Below, piece by piece: positions 45,038-52,844 of a DNA stretch of 64,000 nt. Positions within the stretch are counted from its first letter, which is position 1, and every line of letters begins with the position of its first letter. The stretch is from positions 54,144-118,143 of the forward strand of contig JAFGFE010000002.1 in assembly GCA_016931225.1 (NCBI GenBank), read 5' to 3'. The DNA comes from Candidatus Zymogenaceae bacterium. Lineage in GTDB: Bacteria; Desulfobacterota; Zymogenia; Zymogenales; Zymogenaceae. The notes under the pieces were generated by a model. The model had not been told where the DNA came from. It saw only the letters and a list, made by a program, of their open reading frames with translations, and did no database searches. The position numbers were made by a program, and so were the translations under genes.

Positions 45038-45937
45038 TTGGCAAACGCCGACGAAGAAAAAAAGAACAACGCGGAAGAAAAAGAGAGCGGTACCGAAGGG
45101 AAAAAGCGCGATATCCTTGAAGACGGCGCGACCATGAGCATCCTCGAACACCTGGAGGAGCTTCGCAGCCGGCTGCTCAAGATCATCGTGGCGGCGGCCC
45201 TTGGGTTTGCCGCCTGCTACTGGAAGGCCGAAGATATATATGGTTACATCATGCAGCCCCTGGTGGATACGCTGCCCGAGGGGACCCACCTCATCTACAC
45301 CGGCGTCACCGAGGGGTTTTTCACCTACCTGAAGGTGGGCCTCCTGGCCGGGGTCTTTCTTGTGTCGCCCTATATTATGTACCAGATATGGGCCTTCATT
45401 TCCCCCGGTCTCTACAAGAAGGAGCGCACGATCCTCATCCCGGTGGCGATCATTTCCGCCGTCCTGTTTGTGGGCGGCGCCTGTTTCGGCTATTTCGTGG
45501 TGTTCCCCTGGGGATTCAAGTTTCTCATCGGAAACTACGCCAGCGAAGTCATCAAGCCGCTGCCCTCCATCAAGGAATACCTCTCCTTGGCCGCGAAGCT
45601 TCTCATCGCCTTCGGGGTTGTCTTTGAGATGCCCCTGGCCACCCTTGTCCTCGCCCGGCTGGGGCTGGTGAACCACAGGATGATGCTGAAATATTCTCGG
45701 TATGCCCTGCTGGGCATCTTCGTGGTGGGCGCCATGCTGACGCCGCCGGACGTGGTCACCCAGCTCATGATGGCCGGCCCCCTGATAATTCTCTACGGGG
45801 TCAGCATATTGGTGGCGTATTTCTTCGGGAAGAAGCCCGCGGAAATCGAAGAGGACGACGACGAGGACGAGACGCCGCCGGAGAAGCCGGACCCGGACGG
45901 GAAAGAAAAAACAGAGACGACCAAAACCGACGAATAA
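45038..45937 (+). CDS. tatC: Sec-independent protein translocase TatC
   Basis: 299 residues from TTG 45038. The charged N-terminal extension of about 32 residues precedes MSILEHLEELRSRLLK, the usual start region, so ATG 45134 is an alternative. Six membrane helices; YIMQPLVDTLPEGTHLIYTGVTEGFFTYLKV and LFVGGACFGYFVVFPWGFKF are conserved. The receptor subunit for twin-arginine signal peptides. The acidic tail (EEDDDEDETPPEKPD) is unusually long. Confidence 0.93.
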   Translation: MANADEEKKNNAEEKESGTEGKKRDILEDGATMSILEHLEELRSRLLKIIVAAALGFAACYWKAEDIYGYIMQPLVDTLPEGTHLIYTGVTEGFFTYLKVGLLAGVFLVSPYIMYQIWAFISPGLYKKERTILIPVAIISAVLFVGGACFGYFVVFPWGFKFLIGNYASEVIKPLPSIKEYLSLAAKLLIAFGVVFEMPLATLVLARLGLVNHRMMLKYSRYALLGIFVVGAMLTPPDVVTQLMMAGPLIILYGVSILVAYFFGKKPAEIEEDDDEDETPPEKPDPDGKEKTETTKTDE

Positions 45938-45945
45938 CCTCAATC

Positions 45946-46707
45946 ATGCACGTCGATTACCGGAAAGCGCTCTTCATCTCCGACGCCCACCTGAAGGACC
46001 CGGAAGATGAAAACTACCGGGCGATGCTCGCCTTTCTGGACGGCGAATTGCGAAAGATCGATGATGGGAAGGGTGTCGACGCGCTTTTCATCGTGGGCGA
46101 CTTCTTTGACGTCTGGATTAATAACTACTCCATCCCAAAGCGCTACCGCCCGGTGATGTCCCGCCTGGAGGCCTTATATCACCGGGGCGTCTCCATCCAC
46201 TTTTTCGAGGGGAATCACGATTTCTTCATGGGAGGGCTTTTCAAACGGCTCACAGGCGCAGTGGTCTATCCCGAGGGCGCGGAGGTGACCCTCCAGGGTT
46301 TACGTCTTTTTATCACCCACGGCGACCAGATCAACAAAAAAAACATCGGCACGCGGCTGCTGAGGTGGATACTCCGAAGCCCGGTCATCTGGCTGGTGAC
46401 GTTTCTCGCCCCGGCCTGGCCCGTTGAGCTCATCGGCACGATCATGGGAAGGCTCAGCAGGAGGGAGCATAGCGAGGAGATGTCACAAGAGTACGCCGCG
46501 TCGGATCACGTCATCGAGTTCTGCCGGGAGAAGGAAGCGGAGGGGTACGACGGCGTGGTGATCGGCCACTACCACGCCCAGGTAACGGCATCGCCCGACG
46601 ACGGATTCCCGTGCCTCTACATCAACACCGGCCGCTGGGGGTGGGGGAAGTATCACTATACTCTGCTCGAGGAGGGGGAGTTTACTAACTATAACTTTCA
46701 ATCCTGA
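45946..46707 (+). CDS. LpxH-like UDP-2,3-diacylglucosamine hydrolase / metallophosphoesterase
   Basis: 253 residues. Motifs ISDAHL, GDFFDVW, EGNHDFF, ITHGDQIN and GHYHAQ give the full calcineurin-like metal site. The layout matches LpxH, which makes lipid X in lipid A synthesis. GNHD replaces the GNRD of classic LpxH, so an orthologue or relative (LpxH2 type) is possible. The last nine codons (FTNYNFQS and stop) abruptly become AT-rich and continue in composition into the following Abi gene, so the native C-terminus may have been replaced. Confidence 0.8.
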   Translation: MHVDYRKALFISDAHLKDPEDENYRAMLAFLDGELRKIDDGKGVDALFIVGDFFDVWINNYSIPKRYRPVMSRLEALYHRGVSIHFFEGNHDFFMGGLFKRLTGAVVYPEGAEVTLQGLRLFITHGDQINKKNIGTRLLRWILRSPVIWLVTFLAPAWPVELIGTIMGRLSRREHSEEMSQEYAASDHVIEFCREKEAEGYDGVVIGHYHAQVTASPDDGFPCLYINTGRWGWGKYHYTLLEEGEFTNYNFQS

Positions 46708-46711
46708 TTTC
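46703..46711 (+). repeat. Left copy of a 9-bp direct repeat
   Basis: CCTGATTTC, spanning the stop of the lpxH-like gene; the other copy is at 47595-47603 in the last codons of the Abi gene. Could be an insertion scar or chance. Confidence 0.35.
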
Positions 46712-46761
46712 TCATTCGATATTTAGTTTTTAATCCACTTGAGAAAATAAGGCTTATAAAA

Positions 46762-47610
46762 TTGTTTATATCAGATAAAACAATATCTGCCTTAGGGTGT
46801 ATCATAACTGGTAATAAAACAATTAATGGTGAATGCATAGCACCATATCGTACTGGTCCTGAACTCGTAAAATTTTTTAACAATTTTGGTTGGGATGATT
46901 CTTACGGCAGAGGTTTCCCTTCACGCTGGCAATATGCCATAAGTAGAATCGAATCAGAAAATGGAACGGAAACGCTTAAAGAAATAATTTTAGTTTCTCT
47001 TGAACCGATACATTTTCTAGATTTTGAACATACTAGTGAAGAAGCGGTTGATTACTTAAATAGATACCTCGAATATGATGGATATGAGATTATTATTGAG
47101 GGTAAAAAAAATATCATTCGTGATATAAGAGGAACATCTGTTGATCTCACAATAAAACAAGATGGTTTGCCAAAATTAACACTCCATTTTATTGAGGAAC
47201 ATATAGCAAAGTGCGATAGAAAGATCTCTGAAGGCGATTATAATGGTGCTATTACAAACGCAAGGTCATTATTGGAAACAGTTATCTTAGCCATCCAAGA
47301 AGATATCACCGGAGCTTCTGATCGATTTGAAGGTAATCTCGTAAAGATGTTTAGACAGTTACAGAAACATCTCAACTTAGATCCAAGTCGAGAAGATGTT
47401 AGTGATTCTCTTCGTCAAGTTTTAACTGGTTTAATCAGTATTGTTTCTGGTCTTGCACCAATGAGGAATATCATGAGTGATTCCCATGGGACAACATATC
47501 GGCCTACAAAACATCATGCTAAGCTTGCTGTAAACGCAGCCAAAACTATTTCTGATTTCCTTTTTGAAACCTATGATTATCAAAAATCAAAAGGCCTGAT
47601 TTCGAGATAA
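46762..47610 (+). CDS. Abortive infection family protein (Abi C-terminal domain)
   Basis: 282 residues, AT-rich unlike its neighbours. TTG 46762 is the only conventional start in this frame between the previous stop and the body, and FISDKTISALGCIITG with APYRTGPELVKFFNNFGW fits the family N-terminus. The C-terminal region (about 155-275: NARSLLETVILAIQEDI, LRQVLTGLISIVSGLAPMRNIMSDSHG, HHAKLAVNAAKTISDFLFE) matches the Abi_C domain of phage abortive-infection proteins. Predicted to act in phage defence; toxin mechanism unknown. No partner gene, so a single-gene system. Confidence 0.8.
   Translation: MFISDKTISALGCIITGNKTINGECIAPYRTGPELVKFFNNFGWDDSYGRGFPSRWQYAISRIESENGTETLKEIILVSLEPIHFLDFEHTSEEAVDYLNRYLEYDGYEIIIEGKKNIIRDIRGTSVDLTIKQDGLPKLTLHFIEEHIAKCDRKISEGDYNGAITNARSLLETVILAIQEDITGASDRFEGNLVKMFRQLQKHLNLDPSREDVSDSLRQVLTGLISIVSGLAPMRNIMSDSHGTTYRPTKHHAKLAVNAAKTISDFLFETYDYQKSKGLISR
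47595..47603 (+). repeat. Right copy of a 9-bp direct repeat
   Basis: CCTGATTTC within the last codons of the Abi gene; matches 46703-46711. Confidence 0.35.
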
Positions 47611-47619
47611 GACATTTAT

Positions 47620-48450
47620 CTATCCTATCAACCCCAGCCCGTTATCCCGAAAGACCTTCCGGTAGAATTCATCCGAAAAATTGAACGACAGGAGCTCTTC
47701 GATCTCCGACTCGCGGCGGAAGATGAGGTTGGGGAAGTCCGATCCGTAGAGGATGCGGTCCTGTTTTGCGGCGAGCTTTTCCGGCGGGAGGTCGCAGCCG
47801 TTTTCCATGTCCGGGCAGAAGACGAACGACGTATCCATGTACAAATTTGGGTGATCGTCCAACAGATCGTAGAACGCCCCGTATTCCAGCGCCCCCATGT
47901 GGGCGATGTTGCCGGGGATGTCGGGGTATCTGGCAAGGAGTTTCTTGAAGTTTTCCACCCCCACTAATTCGTGTCCCACAGGACCGTTTCCCACGTGGAA
48001 GAGAATCCGCTTTCCCTTTTTCATCACCAGGTCGTAGAGCCTGAAAAACCGCTCGTCCCAGGGGTAGTAGGGCATCACCAGGAGCTGGAGCTTGAAGCCC
48101 AGGACCCGGGGGTGGTCTATGATGGCTTTTGTGTAATCGAGGGCGTCGTCGTCCTCGGGGTGGAAGGCGGCAAAACAATAAAGATCGTCGTATTCGGAAA
48201 GGACGTCCTTGTTCCACTCGTTCAGGCCCCTCGCCACGCCGGTCCTGTGGGCGTAATTGGAATAGACGATGGGCCCCACGCCGTTTTGCCGCAAGTATTC
48301 GATGGTCTCCCGGTAGTAGTACTGGTAGAGTACGTCCCAGCCGTAGCCCTTGGAGAAGTACTCCCAGATGGCGTCGAACATCTTGTCGGGAAAGAGGTGG
48401 ACATGAAAATCGACGATGGGGGACGGGAGGCGGGGATCGGTGGTCATCAC
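47620..48450 (-). CDS. Amidohydrolase-family metal-dependent hydrolase
   Basis: 276 residues, TIM-barrel. Metal motif H16-V-H18 in IVDFHVHLFPDKMFD, ILFHVGNGP, NIAHMGALEYGAFYDLL and the catalytic Asp in LYGSDFPNLIF. This pattern is the ACMSD/amidohydrolase-2 group, which decarboxylates or hydrolyses small organic acids. Substrate unknown. Ends about 10 bases from the Abi gene, convergent. Separated from the upstream M24 gene by a strong GC hairpin. Confidence 0.85.
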   Translation of the reverse strand: MMTTDPRLPSPIVDFHVHLFPDKMFDAIWEYFSKGYGWDVLYQYYYRETIEYLRQNGVGPIVYSNYAHRTGVARGLNEWNKDVLSEYDDLYCFAAFHPEDDDALDYTKAIIDHPRVLGFKLQLLVMPYYPWDERFFRLYDLVMKKGKRILFHVGNGPVGHELVGVENFKKLLARYPDIPGNIAHMGALEYGAFYDLLDDHPNLYMDTSFVFCPDMENGCDLPPEKLAAKQDRILYGSDFPNLIFRRESEIEELLSFNFSDEFYRKVFRDNGLGLIG

Positions 48451-48480
48451 ATCACTCGCTCAGGTTTCGGTTTGAAAAGC

Positions 48481-48511
48481 GGGAGGGGAAGGGGGGCGCC
48501 CCCCCTCCCCG
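48481..48511 (-). terminator. G/C palindrome, probable terminator of the M24 gene
   Basis: GGGGGGCGCCCCCC (48491-48504) is a perfect palindrome, extended by flanking G4/C4 arms with a 2-base mismatch. Read on the minus strand it is followed by CCCGCTTTTC. Extremely stable; may also be a pause or replication obstacle. Confidence 0.5.
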
Positions 48512-48561
48512 TGTGTATCACCAGTTGGTATCGTAACGGCGGTTGTGTGCTTTGCGCGTCC

Positions 48562-49731
48562 TTACAGGTCCAGCACCGTGGGCCGAAGGGGGGTTTTATG
48601 GAGCATCTCGCCGCCGGCGGCCGTCACCAGGACGTTGGCTTCCAGGCGCATGCCCCCCACCCCGGGCACGTTCATCTGCATGAATGCCACCTCCACCACG
48701 TTCTCCTCCAGAACGATGTCCCGGAATTCGTCGTTGTCCATGATCGCCGGATACCACTCGTGGCCGATGATGCCGATGCCGTGGCCGTAGCAGGGGACGG
48801 TGTAGGGGGCGTATCCTGTGCGTGTGAGCTCCTCGTTGACGGTTTTGAAGACGTCGCCGATCTTCGAGCCCGCCTTGAAGGACGACACCAGAAGCTCCAC
48901 GGCGCTGGTATATGCGTCGGAGAGCTTCTGCTGCTCGGGGGTCGGTTTTCCCAGGATGTAGTTGTGGGCCAGGTCCGCGTAGTAGTGCCGGTAGGTGGGG
49001 TGGATGTCCACCATCAACGTCTCGCCCCGCTGGACGAGCTTTTCCGACGCCGGGTTGCAGCCGCCCATGGGGTAGCATGAGCGGTAGCCCGAGGCGATCT
49101 CCGTCGAGCCGGTCACCGCCCAGTGAAACTCGCTGCCCTTCTTTCTGAGCTCCAACTCCGCGATGCCGGCGATCTCCGTCTCGCTCATGCCGATCCTCAC
49201 CGATTCCCGGACCCGCTCCTGCCCGGCGTCGGCGATGGCCGATGCCTGGCGAAGGAGCTTCACTTCCCCCGGCTCCTTGATATAGAGGGCCCGGTCCGTC
49301 ACGGGGCAGGCGTTTGTGAAGGTCGCCTTGGGCAGCGACTCGACGAGGTAATCCCTCTCCGTCGCCATGATCCAGCCGGTCATGATCCGGGGGGAGTGGC
49401 CCAGCTCGATGCCGATGACGCCTTTATCGAGGCCGTTTTCAATTATCTGGCGCACCGTCACCTCCCACAGCTCCATCCCCGGCGCGGGGCCGGTGGGGGT
49501 GATGTTGGAAAGCCACGATTCATCGGACACCCGGGCGTAGTCGTGGAGGATCGTGTTCAGCCCCACGTACCCGTCACGGGAGACGAGGACAACGCTCCGC
49601 CAGGGGACGAAGGCCCCGGCGATGTAGTTGATGCTCTTGGGCCGGGTGGCCACGAGCAAGTCGATCCCCTCCTTCTCCATCTCCTCATGTATCTTTTCAA
49701 TTCTTTTTTGATAGTCGAACTGTACATTCAT
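48562..49731 (-). CDS. M24 family Xaa-Pro peptidase / creatinase-like
   Basis: 389 residues. The N-terminal creatinase-like domain (YQKRIEKIHEEMEKEGIDLLVATRPKSINYIAG) is followed by a pita-bread catalytic domain. The metal ligands appear as Asp in MVDIHPTYRHYYADLAHN (two Asp), His in GHGIGIIGHEW, Glu in VVEVAFMQMNVPG and Glu in MRLEANV, so it may be active. The first ligand context (DIHP) departs from the usual DxG, and it may cleave a C-N bond in a small molecule rather than a peptide. Second M24 protein in the window. Confidence 0.85.
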   Translation of the reverse strand: MNVQFDYQKRIEKIHEEMEKEGIDLLVATRPKSINYIAGAFVPWRSVVLVSRDGYVGLNTILHDYARVSDESWLSNITPTGPAPGMELWEVTVRQIIENGLDKGVIGIELGHSPRIMTGWIMATERDYLVESLPKATFTNACPVTDRALYIKEPGEVKLLRQASAIADAGQERVRESVRIGMSETEIAGIAELELRKKGSEFHWAVTGSTEIASGYRSCYPMGGCNPASEKLVQRGETLMVDIHPTYRHYYADLAHNYILGKPTPEQQKLSDAYTSAVELLVSSFKAGSKIGDVFKTVNEELTRTGYAPYTVPCYGHGIGIIGHEWYPAIMDNDEFRDIVLEENVVEVAFMQMNVPGVGGMRLEANVLVTAAGGEMLHKTPLRPTVLDL

Positions 49732-50119
49732 ATGTCTACTCCTGGCTGTGATATTAAACAGTACCTATTTTGTACCAGATAATGACCGGACTGACAACCG
49801 AAAACAGGCACAGGAAACCGCCGGCGTCGGGTGCGCCGGAGGGTGCTGTGAAAAGACGTTTTTATGGATAACTATTTCCTTATTGTATTCGCCCGGGAAA
49901 ACGGGTAGTATGAACCATCCATCATGCGACGACCGCCGGACCGACACCGCAGATTTCCGGCTCGCCCCGCTCGTTTCGGCTCACCCTCATGCTCCCATCT
50001 CCATACACCCTCCACCGGCGTTTGCGCGACGCTCGGTGATCGAGATGTCATCCCGGAAGTGCGAACACCGCTCCCCGGGTGGTGCGAAGTACCGTATACA
50101 TGAAAAAAGGGAGGTATGT
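49732..50119. other. 388-bp divergent gap between the M24 and FecR-like genes
   Basis: Open in frame with the FecR-like gene from 49748, but the translated stretch (rich in C, P, H and R) has no protein-like pattern and no start context. Near the M24 start there is a GTACC direct repeat 11 bases apart (49770s). No strong promoter on the plus strand was found. Confidence 0.45.
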
Positions 50120-50788
50120 ATGCTGGAAAAACCGGCAGTGATACGACGGATCATGCTTCTCTGCGCCCTGATCGCGGCGCTGTCTCTCTTTCCCTCGGGT
50201 GCCGTGGGAGAGGGGATTTTGGAAGGTTCCGTGATCGACGTTTTTCACAACGGATATTTCTTCGATGAATCCACCGATTCCTGGAACAGGGTGGTGAGCG
50301 GCATGTACCTGCTGCCGGGGCACCGCCTGAAGACGTCGGAAAAGGGCACCATGACCCTCTTTATGGACGGGAAACACCTGGTCCGCCTCGATCCCGACAC
50401 CGAGATTCGCATCGCGGACTTCGCCGGGATCGGCGGCGTGGAGGTCCTCAAGGAGTACGACAAGAGCCGTATCGTCGTCGAGGTGGTCCGCGGCTGCGTA
50501 TCGTGCAGTGCTTCGGCGAGGCCCGCCGACCACGGATTCGCCCTCATTTCCGGCGCGGCCGTGGCGGTTCCCGCCGACGACGGCGCCGAGTTCTCGCTCT
50601 CAGTTTTGGAAACAACCGCCGACACCGGGGAGGTGAGGCTCGTCGTCCGGGAGGGGGAGGTACGCTTCATGACCGTGGACGGGCACGGCGGGAGCGTGGG
50701 CGAACCGGTAGTTGTGGGTCCCGAGATGAGCTCGGTCGTGTCGTTTATTCCCAAAAATGACGCCGGCCCGGGGCCGTCCGAAGAATAG
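50120..50788 (+). CDS. Exported FecR-domain-like protein
   Basis: 222 residues from ATG 50120 with GGGAGG upstream; ATG 50116 is in another frame. Signal peptide (about 1-33, ...LFPSGAVGE). The core (GYFFDESTDSWNRVVSGMYLLPGHRLKTSEKGTMTLFMDGKHLVRLDPDTEIRI) is a FecR-like beta domain, as found in proteins that sense or bind in the periplasm. The later part repeats a similar strand pattern (VEVVRGCVSCSASARP... REGEVRFMTVDG). No sigma-factor partner next to it. Role unknown. Confidence 0.72.
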   Translation: MLEKPAVIRRIMLLCALIAALSLFPSGAVGEGILEGSVIDVFHNGYFFDESTDSWNRVVSGMYLLPGHRLKTSEKGTMTLFMDGKHLVRLDPDTEIRIADFAGIGGVEVLKEYDKSRIVVEVVRGCVSCSASARPADHGFALISGAAVAVPADDGAEFSLSVLETTADTGEVRLVVREGEVRFMTVDGHGGSVGEPVVVGPEMSSVVSFIPKNDAGPGPSEE

Positions 50789-50830
50789 CACGGCTCGAAT
50801 GATCCCGAAACAGAACAGGTATGGAGACGA

Positions 50831-51232
50831 ATGATGAGCATACACAAACCGATTCTTGTGTTGGTACTCGGGGCGGGTGTTTTGGTGTGCGGCATCGTTA
50901 TGTCCGCCTGCTTCCCGGATATGGTCGTGGTGGAGCCGCCCAGCCTGACCCTCGATGACGACCCGACAGGGTACGACGAGTGGCTGGGAAGCCCCAGCGC
51001 CTGGACATGCGATGAGTCGGATACGGGAAGCCCCGCCGCCTGGGGCAGCGGTGATATGATTGTGGATCTCCCCCGCTCGTACGGAAATCCCTCGGCGCCC
51101 GCCGGGGCGTCGCTGGAGGAGCTGCGGGCCCTCAGGGAGAGCCTCAACAGGGCCGAAAAGGCGAAGGAGGCCGCTGAAGGGAGCGACCGATCCCCGGGGT
51201 CGAAGGAATCCGAAGACCGCCATCACCGATAG
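50831..51232 (+). CDS. Small lipoprotein of unknown function
   Basis: 133 residues. Signal peptide with lipobox IVMSAC (Cys 27). The mature part has two similar W-containing stretches, YDEWLGSPSAWTCDESD and TGSPAAWGSGD, then an A/E/K-rich helix (SLEELRALRESLNRAEKAKEAAEG). No recognised domain. It lies 42 bases after the FecR-like gene in the same direction, possibly one operon. Confidence 0.65.
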   Translation: MMSIHKPILVLVLGAGVLVCGIVMSACFPDMVVVEPPSLTLDDDPTGYDEWLGSPSAWTCDESDTGSPAAWGSGDMIVDLPRSYGNPSAPAGASLEELRALRESLNRAEKAKEAAEGSDRSPGSKESEDRHHR

Positions 51233-51314
51233 CCGCGCCATACCGGCGGTGATTGAGGGGGAGGGAGGGAATGAAGTAGTGTCCCTCTGTCCGAGGAGAA
51301 AAATAGAAAAAGCC

Positions 51315-51342
51315 TTGACATTTTTTTCAGGTGTTTTACACT
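51315..51342 (+). promoter_or_regulatory. Promoter of the oxidoreductase-gcv operon
   Basis: TTGACA (51315-51320), 16 bases, TACACT (51337-51342), with a leader of about 90 bases. The leader shows no glycine riboswitch core. Confidence 0.7.
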
Positions 51343-51441
51343 GCTTTTCGACGATTCAAAATGAACCCCGCTGAAGCTGCGTGTCGATGTCGGGTGTTCG
51401 GTGAGGAATCAGCATTTCGCTATAGTTACTGAAAGCATGAC

Positions 51442-52779
51442 GTGACTGACATTGTGATCATCGGTCTCGGCTCGGCGGGATACGCCGCCCTCATGTCCAT
51501 AAAACGGACGAATCCGAAGGCGGGCATCACAGTCATAGATCCAAAGTCTCACGATCTCACCCATGCGTGTGGTCTTCCCTACGCCCTGGAGGGGATGATA
51601 GAATCAGCGGGCCTGGTTCAGGACATCGGCCTGTCGCGTATGAAGGTAAGCCGTATCAGGGAACATGTGGTTTCCATCGATACGGAGAATAAATCGGTCA
51701 TCACACGGAATGAACGCGTCCCGTATGATCGAGCGATCATCGCAACGGGATATCGCCCGGTGATCCCCCCTATCGAGGGGGCGGCCGACGTGACAGGAAG
51801 GGGTCTGTTTACCCTGACGACTCCGGACGACCTGGAAGCGCTTGAGGAGGAGCTGTCCGGGGCCGGTTCCGCGGTGGTTGTGGGGGCGGGGGCCATCGGG
51901 TTGGAAACCGCCGTGGCGCTTTCCCGGCGGATGTCATCGGTGATGGTGCTGGAGGGAAAAGATCAGCTCCTTCCCGGGGTCCTGGACGATGACATGGCGA
52001 AACACGTCGATGCGTATCTTGAGGGGACTCGGATCTCCCGACGCGTCGGGGCGATGGTGAACGGCGTGTTGTCGGAAACGAAGGACGGCGCGCCCCGGTT
52101 TTGCGGGGTGACGGTGGCCGGTGAGGAGATTCGGGCGGATCTGGGGATTCTGGCCGTGGGATTCGCCCCGAATGTCGCCGTTGCCGAACGCTCCGGCATC
52201 GAGTGCGGGAAAAACGGCGTCGTGGTGGACGAGCGCCTGAATACCAGCGCCCCGGACGTCTTCGCCGCCGGCGATTGTATCGTCCCACGGTCGGTCATCG
52301 ACGGAAAAGAAACGTATATCCGTCTTGCCACGTCCGCCTACAAGCAGGGGACGTTGGCGGGAGGGAACGCCGCCGGCGGCGACGAGGCCTACCGGGGAAC
52401 CGCCGGGACGTTCGTGACGAAGATCGGGGGGCTGGAGGTTGCGGGAACGGGATTTTCGGAGGCCGAGGCCGTCGGCCGGGGATATACGCCCGCAGTCGGA
52501 AAGATAAAGATGAAGGCGCTCCCGGATTACATGGGGGCGTCAGACGAGATCGCCGTCAAGGTGGTGGGAGATTCGGCGACCGGCAAAGCGCTGGGCGCAC
52601 AGGTCGTGGGGTCGAATGGTGCGGCGTGGCGGGTGAACATTATCGGGATGGCCCTGGAATATGGGATCGCCCTTTCGGATCTTCTCCGCCTGGAGCTGGC
52701 CTATTGCCCGGCGGTGAGCGAGGTTCACGATCCGCTGCTTCGTGCCGTGGAGCTGTGCATCAGACGGATGAAGCGGTAA
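51442..52779 (+). CDS. Cys43-type FAD-dependent disulfide oxidoreductase (NADH oxidase/CoA-disulfide reductase family)
   Basis: 445 residues from GTG 51442 (no strong ribosome site). FAD motif IVIIGLGSAGYAAL, single redox Cys43 in HACGLPYALEGM, NAD motif VVVGAGAIGLETAVAL, and DVFAAGDC near 270. The C-terminal dimerisation domain contains the family Cys/Tyr region (ELAYCPAVSEVHDPLL). The lone Cys is that of NADH oxidases, CoA-disulfide or persulfide reductases, not the CxxxxC of dihydrolipoamide dehydrogenase. Heads the gcv cluster, 65 bases before gcvT, which makes its role as an L-protein substitute a question. Confidence 0.85.
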   Translation: MTDIVIIGLGSAGYAALMSIKRTNPKAGITVIDPKSHDLTHACGLPYALEGMIESAGLVQDIGLSRMKVSRIREHVVSIDTENKSVITRNERVPYDRAIIATGYRPVIPPIEGAADVTGRGLFTLTTPDDLEALEEELSGAGSAVVVGAGAIGLETAVALSRRMSSVMVLEGKDQLLPGVLDDDMAKHVDAYLEGTRISRRVGAMVNGVLSETKDGAPRFCGVTVAGEEIRADLGILAVGFAPNVAVAERSGIECGKNGVVVDERLNTSAPDVFAAGDCIVPRSVIDGKETYIRLATSAYKQGTLAGGNAAGGDEAYRGTAGTFVTKIGGLEVAGTGFSEAEAVGRGYTPAVGKIKMKALPDYMGASDEIAVKVVGDSATGKALGAQVVGSNGAAWRVNIIGMALEYGIALSDLLRLELAYCPAVSEVHDPLLRAVELCIRRMKR

Positions 52780-52844
52780 TCATAGCATCGTGTGATACGC
52801 ACGGTTATTTCTGCATCTTTGGGACACACGAACAAAGAAAGACC

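Larger units (their letters stand above)
46683..47612 (+). mobile_element. AT-rich acquired segment carrying one defence gene
   Basis: Composition changes sharply within the lpxH-like gene at about 46683 and returns to GC-rich just after 47612. The segment holds only the Abi gene. The 9-mer CCTGATTTC occurs near each edge (46703-46711 and 47595-47603). No transposase, integrase or tRNA end is present. Confidence 0.6.

Noticed and set aside
47971..49080. 369-residue frame on the plus strand
   Set aside because: Spans the antisense of two clearly recognised minus-strand genes.
49748..50119. Coding extension of the FecR-like gene
   Set aside because: No start context, and composition is unlike protein; the signal peptide begins at 50120.
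51343..51441. Glycine riboswitch in the leader of the gcv operon
   Set aside because: The conserved glycine-aptamer core and paired stems were not found.
52203..52844. Long N-terminal extension of gcvT
   Set aside because: Lies within the oxidoreductase gene in another frame, with no homology to aminomethyltransferases.
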